The notes: generated by a model not told the origin, from the sequence alone. DNA of 64,000 bases from Pseudomonas knackmussii B13 (GCF_000689415.1 NZ_HG322950.1:4595501-4659500); one strand, 5' to 3'. Numbered from the stretch's first letter, positions 27,285 to 35,601 are shown. Numbers and translations: made by a program.

Positions 27285-27974
27285 ATGATCGACAAGTTTT
27301 GCCCCAGCGCCGCCCAGGCGCTGGCCGAGATTCCCGATGGCGCGACCATCGCCGTGGGCGGCTTCGGCGGCGCCGGGATGCCCGAGGACCTGATCGACGC
27401 GCTGATCGCCCAGGGCGCACGCGACCTCACCCTGGTGAGCAACAACGCCGGCCAGGGCGACACCGGCCTGGCCGCCCTGCTCAAGGCCGGTCAGGTGCGT
27501 CGGATTCTCTGCTCCTACCCGCGCATGGTCGGCTCCCACGTCTTCGAGGAGTTGTACCGCGCCGGCAGGATCGAGCTGGAAATCGTCCCCCAGGGCAATC
27601 TCGCCGAACGCCTGCGCGCTGCCGGCTGCGGCATCGGCGGCTTCTTCACCCCCACCGGCTACGGCACGCTGCTGGCCGAGGGCAAGGAAACCCGCCTCAT
27701 CGATGGTCGCCACTACGTGCTGGAGTCGCCCATTCATGTCGACTACGCGCTGATCAATGCCGAGCTTGGCGATCGCTGGGGCAACCTCACCTACCGCAAG
27801 ACCGCGCGCAACTTCAGCCCAGTGATGGCCATGGCCGCGCGCCACACCATCGCCTCGGTGGGTCGCGTCTGCGAACTGGGTGAAATCGACCCGGAACACG
27901 TGGTCACCCCCGGCATCTTCGTCAAACACATCGTGCAGCGCAGCGCCGCTGCCGATCAGCGCCAGGCAGGTTGA
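27285..27974 (+). CDS. pcaI: 3-oxoacid (3-oxoadipate-type) CoA-transferase, alpha subunit
   Basis: A 229-residue alpha subunit of a class I CoA-transferase. The N-terminal TIAVGGFGGAGMPEDLI glycine loop is the CoA-binding signature, and the GGFFTPTGYGTLLAEGKE and SPIHVDYALINAELGD segments follow the PcaI/ScoA pattern. With the beta subunit it moves CoA from succinyl-CoA to a 3-oxo acid, here most likely 3-oxoadipate or a methyl derivative. The beta gene starts 2 bp after this stop. Assignment to 3-oxoadipate over acetoacetate rests on the neighbouring thiolase and catC. Confidence 0.84.
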   Translation: MIDKFCPSAAQALAEIPDGATIAVGGFGGAGMPEDLIDALIAQGARDLTLVSNNAGQGDTGLAALLKAGQVRRILCSYPRMVGSHVFEELYRAGRIELEIVPQGNLAERLRAAGCGIGGFFTPTGYGTLLAEGKETRLIDGRHYVLESPIHVDYALINAELGDRWGNLTYRKTARNFSPVMAMAARHTIASVGRVCELGEIDPEHVVTPGIFVKHIVQRSAAADQRQAG

Positions 27975-27976
27975 AC

Positions 27977-28681
27977 ATGGACAAACAGACCCGCAACGCC
28001 ATGGCCGCCCGCGTGGCCCGCGACATCCCCGAAGGCGCCTACGTCAACCTCGGCATCGGCCTGCCCACGCTGGTGGCCAACCACCTGCCGGCGGACAAGG
28101 ACATCTTCCTGCACAGCGAGAACGGCGTGCTCGGCCGCTGGACCGGGGCCAAGCCCGGCGAGGAAGACTGGGACATGATCAACGCCGGCAAGGAACCGAT
28201 CAGCCTGGCTCCCGGTGCTGCGTTTTTCCACCATGCCGACTCCTTCGGCATGATGCGCGGCGGCCACCTGGACATCTGCGTGCTCGGCGCCTTCCAGGTC
28301 GCGGCCAACGGTGATCTCGCCAACTGGCACACCGGCGCGCCGGATGCGATTCCCGCCGTCGGCGGCGCGATGGACCTGGCCATTGGCGCCAAGCGCATCT
28401 TCGTGATGATGGAACACCTGGCCAAGAACGGCGAAAGCAAGCTGATCGAGCGCTGCACTTATCCGCTCACCGGGATCGGCTGCGTCAGCCGCGTCTACAC
28501 CGACCTCGCCACCCTGGAGATCACCGCCGAAGACGTGCAGGTCCTCGAACTGGTGGGCGAAACCACGGCCGAGACGCTACAGGCGGTCACGCCGATCCGA
28601 CTGGATTTTTCCACCCTGCCCGACCGCCCCGCGCGCGCCCTGAGCCCGAGTGCCGAACGCGCCCTGGGCAGCTCCGCCTGA
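27977..28681 (+). CDS. pcaJ: 3-oxoacid (3-oxoadipate-type) CoA-transferase, beta subunit
   Basis: A 234-residue beta subunit. The catalytic Glu sits in SENGVLG (about residue 45), preceded by YVNLGIGLPTLVANHL, with MRGGHLDICVLGAFQV and MDLAIGAKRI following: the complete class I pattern. I choose the ATG at 27977 behind GGCAGG; a TTG six bases earlier is in frame. Subunits A and B are nearly contiguous, and the thioesterase follows after 10 bp, so three genes form one operon. Together with the thiolase they complete a 3-oxoadipate-type lower pathway. Confidence 0.86.
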   Translation: MDKQTRNAMAARVARDIPEGAYVNLGIGLPTLVANHLPADKDIFLHSENGVLGRWTGAKPGEEDWDMINAGKEPISLAPGAAFFHHADSFGMMRGGHLDICVLGAFQVAANGDLANWHTGAPDAIPAVGGAMDLAIGAKRIFVMMEHLAKNGESKLIERCTYPLTGIGCVSRVYTDLATLEITAEDVQVLELVGETTAETLQAVTPIRLDFSTLPDRPARALSPSAERALGSSA

Positions 28682-28691
28682 GGTCGCCGCC

Positions 28692-29576
28692 ATGGCCAAC
28701 CATCACTCCAGAGCCTGGGACCAGGGCGACCTGACGGAACTGCTGAGCCTGGAAGACGGCCCGCAGGATACCTTCCGCAGCACGGTCAACGACCGCAACG
28801 TCAACGGTCGCATCTATGCCGGGCAACTGCTCGGCCAGGCGCTCTGGGCTGCCGCCCGGACCACGCCGCAACGCGTACCCAGCACCTTGCAGGCGACCTT
28901 CCTGCAAGGTGCCCGGCCCACCGATGCGCTCGAATACAAGGTCGAGGCGCTACAGGATGGCCGGCGCTTTTCCACCCGCCACGTCTATGGCGTGCAGGGT
29001 ACGGCGCTGGTGCTCAGCGCCCATGTGACCTTCCAGACGCCGGGCCAGCCGCAGGAGCCCACTCCACGCCTGGAGCGCCCCGTGCCCGCCCCGGAAAGCC
29101 TGCCGGACCTGCGCCAGTTGGCCGAGCGCTACCCCGGCCAGGCCGACGCCTTGCAGGTGCGCTTCACCGGGCAGCCGCTGCTGGACATTCGCCTGGTCGA
29201 TCCCCAGGCGTATTTCGACGGCGCGGCGCCACCCAGCGAAATCCTCTACTGGGTCCGCCTGCTGCAACCGCTGACCGCCGAACGCTGCCTGCAACATGCG
29301 GCCCTGGCTTACCTCTCCGACTGCTGGCTGCACATCGGCCTCGCGCCGCCAGCTCAAGGCGGCGACGCCTGGCAGCACCACTACGTCGCCAACCTCAACC
29401 ACACGGTGTGGTTCCACACCCCGGAGCCTGCCTGCGACGACTGGCTGCTGTTCGTCAGCAACGCCACCCGAGGCCTTGCCGGGCGCGGCCTTGCCCAGGC
29501 GCACATCTACCGCCGCGACGGGCGCCTGGTGGCCAGCCTGGCTCAGGACCTGCTGACTTCGCCGAGGACCGACTGA
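28692..29576 (+). CDS. Acyl-CoA thioesterase II (TesB family)
   Basis: A 294-residue double-hotdog thioesterase. The N-terminal half contains GRIYAGQLLGQAL. The C-terminal half contains the catalytic Asp in YLSDCW, the NLNHTVWFH segment and the Gln in LAQDLL, matching the Asp-Thr/Ser-Gln set of TesB. It would release free acid from CoA esters, perhaps as a safety valve for dead-end methyl-branched CoAs. GAGG lies upstream of the ATG; it is the last gene of the CoA-transferase operon. Confidence 0.84.
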   Translation: MANHHSRAWDQGDLTELLSLEDGPQDTFRSTVNDRNVNGRIYAGQLLGQALWAAARTTPQRVPSTLQATFLQGARPTDALEYKVEALQDGRRFSTRHVYGVQGTALVLSAHVTFQTPGQPQEPTPRLERPVPAPESLPDLRQLAERYPGQADALQVRFTGQPLLDIRLVDPQAYFDGAAPPSEILYWVRLLQPLTAERCLQHAALAYLSDCWLHIGLAPPAQGGDAWQHHYVANLNHTVWFHTPEPACDDWLLFVSNATRGLAGRGLAQAHIYRRDGRLVASLAQDLLTSPRTD

Positions 29577-29602
29577 CCGCTTAGCACGATCGAAAGGCAG
29601 GC

Positions 29603-29617
29603 TTTCGCAAAGGCAAA
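29603..29617. promoter_or_regulatory. LysR-type operator copy D (before the MFS transporter)
   Basis: TTTCG-CAAAG-GCAAA, preceded by GGCAGGC and followed by TGGG, lies about 150 bp upstream of the transporter start. Its left flank closely matches copy A. Confidence 0.55.
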
Positions 29618-29768
29618 TGGGCGCGCGAAGCAATCTGCCGCATGCTCGTTCCACGAACTGACACCCCGCCCGCCTGGCGGTCAGCTCGCAAGACGAGCCT
29701 CACCCAAACGCTGCAATCGTGGCCCCGCCACGAACCGACACCCAATAACAATAAGGACGGTAATCACC

Positions 29769-31067
29769 ATGTTCGACTGGTACAAGACTGGCTCGCGCCA
29801 GGAGCGCAAGACCTTCTGGGCCTGCTTCTCCGGCTGGGCGCTGGATACCTACGACGCGCAGATGTTCAGCTTCCTGCTGCCGGCGCTGATGGCGGTCTGG
29901 CAGATCTCCAAGGGCGAGGCCGGCGTGGTCGGCACCGCCGCGCTGCTCTCGGCATCCCTGGGCGGCTGGATCGCCGGCATCCTCAGCGACCGCTATGGCC
30001 GCGTACGCATCCTGATCTTCACCATCTGCTGGTTCACCCTGTTCGGCTTCATCGCCGGCTTCGCCCAGAGCTACGAGCAGATGCTGGTGATCCGCACCCT
30101 GCAGGGCCTGGGCTTTGGCGGTGAATGGGCGGTGGGCGCGGCGCTGATGGCCGAGGTCATCCGTCCCGAACACCGTGGCAAGGCGCTGGGCTTCGTGCAG
30201 AGCGGCTTCGCCCTCGGCTGGGCAGGCGCCGCGGTGATCATGACCGGCCTGCTCGCTTGGCTGCCGCAGGACCTGGCCTGGCGCGTAGCGTTCTGGGTCG
30301 GCGTGATCCCGGCCGGCTTCGTGCTGTTCATCCGCCGTCACGTCAAGGACCCGGAGATCTACCAGCAGGCCACCGCCAAGGTCGAGGAAAAGGCCTCGAT
30401 GCTGTCGGCCTTCCGTCCCGCGGTGATCCGCCTGACCCTGCTCGCCGCCGTGCTGGTCACTGGCCTGCAAGCCGCCGCCTACACCATCATGGCCTGGCTG
30501 CCGACGCTGATGGTCTCCGAACGGGGCCTCAAGCCCGGTCCGGTGATCTTCACCATGCTGATCATGTGCGCGGGCGCCTTCGCCGGCTTCATGGTCACCG
30601 CCTGGATCGCCGACCGCTACGGCCGCCGTCCTGCCCTGCTGCTGTTCAGCGTCGGCGCGTGGATCTTCACCGTGGTCTACATGCTGGTGCCGATGAGTAC
30701 CGAGCTGCTGATGGTTATGGCCTTCCCGGTGGGCGCCTTCGCCACCGGCATCTTCGCGGTGCTCGGCCCGTTCCTCAGCGAACTCTTCCCCACCCACGTA
30801 CGCACCACCTGCATGGGCTTCTCCTACAACCTGGGCAAATCCCTCGGCGCGCTGTCCATCGCCGGCGTCGGCGTGCTCTCCGAGAAGCTCGGCCTGGCCC
30901 AGTCCATCGGCACCTTCTGCCTGGTGGCCTACGCGCTGTCCGTCACTGCCGTGCTGCTGCTCCCGGAAACCCGTGGCGTACGCCTGCAGGACGTCGACGC
31001 CAAGGCCCTGAACGACGACGAGCCGCAAGCCTCCGGCAGCGCCCAGCTGTCCCAAAGCAAATCCTGA
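29769..31067 (+). CDS. MFS transporter, aromatic acid/metabolite:H+ symporter type
   Basis: A 432-residue carrier with 12 predicted membrane helices in two halves. The loop 2-3 signature appears as LSDRYGRVRIL and is repeated in the second half as IADRYGRRPAL; RTLQGLGFGGEWAVGAAL is typical of the sugar-porter/AAHS groups (PcaK, ShiA, NanT relatives). It probably takes up the acidic substrate after passage through the OprD porin. AAGGACGG lies before the ATG. The catC-like gene starts 15 bp after its stop. Confidence 0.86.
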   Translation: MFDWYKTGSRQERKTFWACFSGWALDTYDAQMFSFLLPALMAVWQISKGEAGVVGTAALLSASLGGWIAGILSDRYGRVRILIFTICWFTLFGFIAGFAQSYEQMLVIRTLQGLGFGGEWAVGAALMAEVIRPEHRGKALGFVQSGFALGWAGAAVIMTGLLAWLPQDLAWRVAFWVGVIPAGFVLFIRRHVKDPEIYQQATAKVEEKASMLSAFRPAVIRLTLLAAVLVTGLQAAAYTIMAWLPTLMVSERGLKPGPVIFTMLIMCAGAFAGFMVTAWIADRYGRRPALLLFSVGAWIFTVVYMLVPMSTELLMVMAFPVGAFATGIFAVLGPFLSELFPTHVRTTCMGFSYNLGKSLGALSIAGVGVLSEKLGLAQSIGTFCLVAYALSVTAVLLLPETRGVRLQDVDAKALNDDEPQASGSAQLSQSKS

Positions 31068-31082
31068 ACCCGAGGAACCACC

Positions 31083-31361
31083 ATGCTGTACTGCGTAAAA
31101 ATGGACGTGAACATTCCCCGCGACATTCCCAGCGAGGAAGTCGAGGCGATCAAGGCCGCCGAGAAGGCCCGCGCTACCGACATCCAGCGCTCGGGGAAAT
31201 GGCCGCACCTGTGGCGCGTCGTCGGCCAGTACTCGAACATCAGCGTGTTCGACGTTGAGAGCAATGACGAGCTGCATGCGCTGCTCTCCAGTCTGCCCCT
31301 CTTCCCGTTCATGACCATCCAGGTCACCCCGCTGGCGAAGCACCCCTCCTCCATCGCCTGA
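31083..31361 (+). CDS. catC: Muconolactone delta-isomerase
   Basis: A 92-residue protein matching CatC along its length: MLYCVKMDVNIPRDI, SGKWPHLWRVVGQYSNISVFDV and the end SLPLFPFMTIQV...HPSSIA. CatC forms a homodecamer that turns muconolactone into 3-oxoadipate enol-lactone. No catechol dioxygenase (catA) or muconate cycloisomerase (catB) is in the window, so this isolated catC beside a transporter suggests an external lactone, possibly methyl-substituted, as substrate. It sits between the transporter and a CoA-transferase in one operon. Confidence 0.9.
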   Translation: MLYCVKMDVNIPRDIPSEEVEAIKAAEKARATDIQRSGKWPHLWRVVGQYSNISVFDVESNDELHALLSSLPLFPFMTIQVTPLAKHPSSIA

Positions 31362-31439
31362 GCCTTGGCTCAAGCGTTGCGCGGCGGCCCGCCACGGGCC
31401 GCCGCAGCCTTTCCTCCCCCGACTATTCAGGATGCGGCC

Positions 31440-32681
31440 ATGAAACTGCTGCAAGCGGATGCGTTCGACCTCAGTGAACTGATCCGTCCCGGCGACACCG
31501 TACTCTGGGGCCAGGCCAACGCCGAGCCCCTGCCGCTGACCACGGCACTGATGGCGCAGCGCGCGCGCATCGGCCGCTTCCGGGTAATGCTCGGCATCGC
31601 CAACAACGCCACCTGCCGGCCCGAGCACGCCGACCACGTCGACCTGCTCGCATACTGCGGCGCCGGCGCCAACCGCGAGCTGGGCAACGCCGGGGTACTC
31701 GACATCCTGCCGTGCCACTATTCGCAGCTGCCGGCGATGATCGAGAGTGGAGCGCTGCGCATCGACGTCCTGCTGCTGCAACTGGCCCCGGCAGACACCA
31801 ATGGCCGCTATAGCCTGAGCATCGCCCACGAATACCTGCTGCCCGCACTGGACCGCGCGCGGGTGGTGATTGCCGAGGTGAACCAGCAGGCACCGCGCAC
31901 CTTTGGCGAACGCACGCTGGGCAGCGATGACCTCGACGCTGTCCTCCACACCGACCGCCCACCGCTGGAGAATCCGCCCGCGCGCCTGCGCGAAGCGGAC
32001 AACCGGATCGCTGCGCAGATCGCCGAGCTGATCGACGACGGTGCCACCCTGCAGATGGGTATCGGTGCCATTCCCGACGCCGTGCTCGGCGCTCTGCTCC
32101 AGCACCGCGACCTGGGCGTGCACTCGGGCAGCCTCGGCGATGGCGTCGCGCAGCTGATGCAGGCCGGCGTCATCACCAATGCGCGCAAGAACCGCGACTG
32201 CGGCCGCAGCGTCGGCGGCGTGCTGCTGGGTAGCCGGGTGATCCACGAGTTTGCCCACGACAACCCGACGATCCAGTTGCGCTCCACTGCTTACACCCAC
32301 GACGCCGATGTGCTGGCCAGCCTGAACCAGCTCGTGGCGATCAACTCCGCCGTGGAAGTGGACCTCACCGGCCAGGTCAATTCCGAAGTTGCCGCTGGCA
32401 GCTACGTTGGCGCAGTGGGCGGCGCGCTGGACTTCCTGCGCGGCGCGGCGCGCTCGCGCGGCGGTCTGCCGATCATCGCCCTGCCCGCCACGGCCGGCGC
32501 CAGCAGCCGTATCGTCACCCGGCTAACTGGCCCGGTGACCATCCCGCGCAGTGATGCCGGGCTGATCGTCACCGAATACGGCGTCGCCGACCTGCGCGGC
32601 AAGAACCTGCGCCAGCGTGTGGAATGCCTGCTGAAAATCGCTGCCCCGCAGCATCGATCGGCGCTTGAGGCACAGTTGTAA
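31440..32681 (+). CDS. Acetyl-CoA hydrolase/transferase family, 4-hydroxybutyrate/itaconate CoA-transferase-like
   Basis: A 413-residue single-chain class I CoA-transferase (Cat1/Cat2 type). It shows LQMGIGAIPDAVLGAL, the VHSGSLGDG loop, the catalytic Glu in INSAVEVDLTGQVNSE, and the C-terminal GAVGGALDFLRGA. The P. aeruginosa itaconate CoA-transferase belongs to this family, annotated as 4-hydroxybutyrate CoA-transferase, and the other members of that pathway lie at 16.5-19.3 kb. It may activate itaconate, mesaconate or methylsuccinate. The start MKLLQAD follows CAGGAT; earlier frame is unsupported. It is the last gene before composition changes at the island edge. Confidence 0.82.
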   Translation: MKLLQADAFDLSELIRPGDTVLWGQANAEPLPLTTALMAQRARIGRFRVMLGIANNATCRPEHADHVDLLAYCGAGANRELGNAGVLDILPCHYSQLPAMIESGALRIDVLLLQLAPADTNGRYSLSIAHEYLLPALDRARVVIAEVNQQAPRTFGERTLGSDDLDAVLHTDRPPLENPPARLREADNRIAAQIAELIDDGATLQMGIGAIPDAVLGALLQHRDLGVHSGSLGDGVAQLMQAGVITNARKNRDCGRSVGGVLLGSRVIHEFAHDNPTIQLRSTAYTHDADVLASLNQLVAINSAVEVDLTGQVNSEVAAGSYVGAVGGALDFLRGAARSRGGLPIIALPATAGASSRIVTRLTGPVTIPRSDAGLIVTEYGVADLRGKNLRQRVECLLKIAAPQHRSALEAQL

Positions 32682-32922
32682 GCTGATCCTGGTGGGATCT
32701 GGAGATGCGCATTTGGAGATCAATTCCAGCTTTCAACGACCAGCACTCGAGTGCGAAGAACTCAATGCTTGGAGGGGGTACTTGTGATTGGTACGTCGCA
32801 CATGCCGCTCAAGGGCAGCTATCGGCCAAGAGCGGACATCCCACAGCTCCGAAGACTGACAGATCGCATCCGTAATTTAGACCGCCTCAGTTTTATCCCA
32901 CGGTGGGCGCACAGCTGTGAAC

Positions 32923-33273
32923 TTAGAAAATGTACCCCTCAGGATAAATCTGAATACATTCGTATTGATCAGATGTAGCTTGCAGACATAGGGAAACACC
33001 ACTACTCAAACGTATGGTCAGTTGGCGCGGCTCTACGCAATAGCTGGCAACCGGAGATTTGAGCAAAATAGAAAACGCAGTTGTCGTCCATCCACACTCC
33101 TCACTCCAAGAGGACATCAGCTCATCATCCTTCATTACCACGACAGGGCTCTGGCAACAGATGTATCGTCCAGAGTCAAAGTGGAATTGAACGTCGTACC
33201 GGCCAATACCTATCTGGTTGATTTCCGATCCAATGATGTCATCTATGTTGAGTTCTGCGGGTAAGTCGTACAT
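32923..33273 (-). CDS. Small hypothetical protein, DUF6188-like
   Basis: About 116 residues from MYDLPAELN. The run IIGSEINQIGIGRYDVQFHFDSG resembles the beta-rich core of DUF6188-type proteins, which often sit in polymorphic-toxin and contact-inhibition loci as immunity-like genes. No toxin neighbour is visible. Base composition is much poorer in GC than the catabolic cluster, so this is the first gene of the island. Upstream ATG codons at 33309 and 33336 leave the start open. Confidence 0.55.
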   Translation of the reverse strand: MYDLPAELNIDDIIGSEINQIGIGRYDVQFHFDSGRYICCQSPVVVMKDDELMSSWSEECGWTTTAFSILLKSPVASYCVEPRQLTIRLSSGVSLCLQATSDQYECIQIYPEGYIF

Positions 33274-33500
33274 TGGTCGTTTCCATGAAGTGTTGCTCGT
33301 ATTGTCCATTTGAGAGATTACGACAAGAGAATGCAACCAAGAAAGTCAATGAAGGAAGTCGCGTTTCCCATAAGGTGCATCGTTTTGAGTGTCCGTTCAT
33401 TGATCTCCTTGCATCCGAATCAGGCTTTAGGGTTACGCGAGAAAAATACGGTGATCGGATTGCCTTCCCTAACGTCTGCTTTGGGTCGGTAGCTGCCGGT

Positions 33501-33536
33501 GACCATGGTTCGTCTTAACCAGGACGAACCATGGTC
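33501..33536. repeat. Long hairpin, GGTTCGTC family
   Basis: A perfect 14-bp inverted repeat (33501-33514 with 33523-33536, 8-nt loop) is centred on GGTTCGTC/GACGAACC. A cousin with a 12-bp stem and the same GGTTCGT core is at 39105-39133. No gene lies immediately around it. Confidence 0.6.
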
Positions 33537-33615
33537 CTTTGCCCCAGCCGGTGTTCGAGCGACAAGGCACTGCGTAACTCGCTAGGACGACCTCAACCCG
33601 GGGCGCACGGTAATC

Positions 33616-33864
33616 TCAGCTCCTACGCAGCTCGGATTCGAACTCGGCTATTAGCTCGGGTAGATCGCAGCCCATTACCTTGCACAGATCCCGAATTTGG
33701 ATGATGTCCAGCCGACGGACACCCCGCTCAACATCGCTCATAAAAGACTGAGGTCGGCCCAAGGCAGTCGAACAAGTCTCCTGCGTAAGGCCCGCCTCTA
33801 GGCGGCGTCGCTTCAGGACAGCGAGGAAGACGCCGTACTCCTCCCGGTAAATCGCTTTCGTCAT
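33616..33864 (-). CDS. XRE-family helix-turn-helix regulator
   Basis: An 82-residue protein that is almost entirely one Cro/CI-type helix-turn-helix (LKRRRLEAGLTQETCSTALGRPQSFMSDVERGVRRLD). The C-terminal DLPELIAEFESEL tail is common in phage- and island-borne regulators. Two 12-bp direct repeats lie upstream and are the likely operator. No partner toxin is adjacent; the next gene runs the other way. Confidence 0.82.
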   Translation of the reverse strand: MTKAIYREEYGVFLAVLKRRRLEAGLTQETCSTALGRPQSFMSDVERGVRRLDIIQIRDLCKVMGCDLPELIAEFESELRRS

Positions 33865-33898
33865 AGGGCCGGCCTTTGAGGGTCAGCCCAGCAACCTA

Positions 33899-33925
33899 TA
33901 TCTGATTTTCAAATATCTGATTTTC
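33899..33925. promoter_or_regulatory. Direct-repeat operator upstream of the XRE gene
   Basis: TATCTGATTTTC occurs twice (33899-33910 and 33914-33925), start-to-start 15 bp, inside an AT-rich block 35-60 bp before the XRE start. Autoregulation is the simplest reading. Confidence 0.5.
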
Positions 33926-34097
33926 GGATATTTTACGTGGTAGCGCTTTGCCACAAGCACACGCCATGCAGGCGTCCTACCTGCGGCGCTTACGGGAAAG
34001 CCGATGTTGCCAATGGCGTTTGGACCCACTCAAACCAGCCGTTTCCAGCTGCATGAGCCCAGCCTTGGTAGGCGAATAAACCTAAAAGGAAGATAAC

Positions 34098-34661
34098 GTG
34101 GCCAAATACTTTTATAGCAACTGCGTCATAACGGGCATTGGCAAACCGCAGACCCCATTTCAAACAAATACAGTGACAGCAAGTGCGAAGATCAACGGAA
34201 GATCTGCCCCAAAGGTCATGTTCAGTTCAGAGATGTACAACTACTTCCAAGGTGCGGGGAATGGAAAAGAGCATCGCGTCTGGTTTGTAGTAGCGAAGAA
34301 GAAAGATCCGATAATGATCATCTCCGTACAGAATGAGGCTGGTGAGATTCACAAACCAAAGTCTCAAGCGAGAGATGGCCTCGGCGTGCTACTCGGCAGC
34401 ATCCTAAACGCCTCAATTGCATGGGCCGCCACTTACTTTTTCTTGCCTGCGCTGGTCGGACATAGGAACCAAGACTCCGCATCTTTCTGGATTTGGGTAA
34501 TTACCGCCGTATTCTTTATTTTTCGAGGCGGCAAAGCCCTTGCCAAACTCTCCACCCCCGAAAACTGGCAGCAGGGAAACATAGACAACTTCACACAAGA
34601 AGTTGAGCCTCTATTTTCAAGTCCAAAGCGAAATTCGCCCGATAACTGGATGAACAGCTAG
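34098..34661 (+). CDS. Hypothetical membrane protein
   Basis: A 187-residue protein starting with GTG behind AAGGAAG. The N-terminal 95 residues are soluble and beta-rich. Two hydrophobic segments follow at about residues 96-117 (LGVLLGSILNASIAWAATYF) and 128-144 (FWIWVITAVFFIF), and then a soluble tail. I do not recognise the family. It stands alone between the XRE gene and a lipoprotein gene. Confidence 0.6.
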   Translation: MAKYFYSNCVITGIGKPQTPFQTNTVTASAKINGRSAPKVMFSSEMYNYFQGAGNGKEHRVWFVVAKKKDPIMIISVQNEAGEIHKPKSQARDGLGVLLGSILNASIAWAATYFFLPALVGHRNQDSASFWIWVITAVFFIFRGGKALAKLSTPENWQQGNIDNFTQEVEPLFSSPKRNSPDNWMNS

Positions 34662-34729
34662 AGCCGAGCTTTTACTAAGAAAAATCCAACCCCAGGCAGT
34701 TATTGGTTGCAAAAACAAGGATGCAGTAA

Positions 34730-35203
34730 GTGAGTCTGAAAAGAATTTACGCACTCAAGAGCCTTCTCATCACCGGTGCCGCATCGCTGCTTCTAGCAGG
34801 TTGCGCAGGCGCTCCGCTGGGCCTCGATATGGGGCAGAAGCCCATGGCAGGCGTTTGGAAAGGCGATTTCATCTGCCCGCAGCTACAGATGAGCAAGCAG
34901 TCGATAACCATAACTCTGCAGGACGGGAATCTGCCGGGCGCCGTGAATGGTGTCGTTGAGAACCATCTGATCTACGCTGGCCAACCGCAGTACCTAAAGT
35001 ACACCGTGGTTGGCTCGAACATCGGCGGTCACGTGGTACTCAAGCCGAAACAGCTGATCCAGCGCAGCCGAGAAGACTTCATGATGGGTCCTATCGAGGG
35101 CAACATGGCCGACGCCAATACGCTCCAGGCAGTGTCCTGCAAACGCCAGAATCAGTTCCCGATCAAGCGGGTCTCCAGTGCCGAGCAGAGCGCTCTGCGC
35201 TAA
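34730..35203 (+). CDS. Hypothetical lipoprotein
   Basis: A 157-residue protein with a lipoprotein signal peptide: charged start (SLKRIYALK), hydrophobic core, and lipobox LLAGC with the lipidated Cys at residue 24. The mature part is about 130 residues with no recognised domain. GTG start behind AAGGA. Position +2 after the Cys is Gly rather than Asp, so outer-membrane sorting is likely. It ends in a clean terminator. Confidence 0.68.
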   Translation: MSLKRIYALKSLLITGAASLLLAGCAGAPLGLDMGQKPMAGVWKGDFICPQLQMSKQSITITLQDGNLPGAVNGVVENHLIYAGQPQYLKYTVVGSNIGGHVVLKPKQLIQRSREDFMMGPIEGNMADANTLQAVSCKRQNQFPIKRVSSAEQSALR

Positions 35204-35219
35204 TCGAATCTAACTGCTG

Positions 35220-35249
35220 AAGGGGCCCTCGTGGCCCCTTTGCTTTTTT
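35220..35249 (+). terminator. Rho-independent terminator after the lipoprotein gene
   Basis: An 8-bp stem (AAGGGGCC with GGCCCCTT, 5-nt loop CTCGT) is followed by TGCTTTTTT. Confidence 0.82.
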
Positions 35250-35355
35250 GGCGGGTGGAGTCGCTGGCGTTGAGTTCCCCCGATGATCAGGAAGCGTTGG
35301 ATAACGACGCCCCCTAGTCCACTAGCCTCTTTCTTGTGAGCGGCGAGCTAGGGTC

Positions 35356-35601
35356 TCAGAAATTTCGTAGTCCGTCGCTGAACACCCCGCAAGCGTCGAC
35401 ATGTTCGTTGTAGGCCTTGATCGATTGGCGGTTCTCTTCCAACCACCTCTCATGCTGCTTCTCCTTCAGGGCTTCGATCAGCGCCCGCTCCAATACCTCA
35501 GAGAAGTCGATGTCCAAGTCCCTAGCTTTATTAAGCAAGTCGCCATTCACGCTGACGTTGACTGTCCGTTTGGGGGCATGAGGGTCGTAGACGGAGAACA
35601 T
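35356..35601 (-). CDS. CcdA-type antitoxin without a toxin gene
   Basis: About 80 residues from MFSVYDPHA. The N-terminal ribbon-helix-helix (KRTVNVSVNGDLLNKARDLDIDFSEVLERAL) and the C-terminal toxin-binding tail (RWLEENRQSIKAYNEHVDACGVFSDGLRNF) align with plasmid CcdA. A GGGAGGG ribosome site sits before this ATG, so the longer 103-residue frame is less likely. A ccdB gene should follow on the minus strand, but 35205-35355 is non-coding apart from the terminator. The antitoxin is therefore an orphan, perhaps the remains of an addiction module. Confidence 0.78.
   Translation of the reverse strand: MFSVYDPHAPKRTVNVSVNGDLLNKARDLDIDFSEVLERALIEALKEKQHERWLEENRQSIKAYNEHVDACGVFSDGLRNF

Noticed and set aside
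29700..32300. Long minus-strand open frame of 866 codons
   Set aside because: It mirrors the MFS, catC and CoA-transferase genes in a GC-rich region; the product is low-complexity Gly/His/Ala/Gln-rich and matches no fold.
32751..32978. Small plus-strand open frame of 75 codons at the island edge
   Set aside because: No ribosome site, no domain, and it overlaps the better-supported minus-strand gene.
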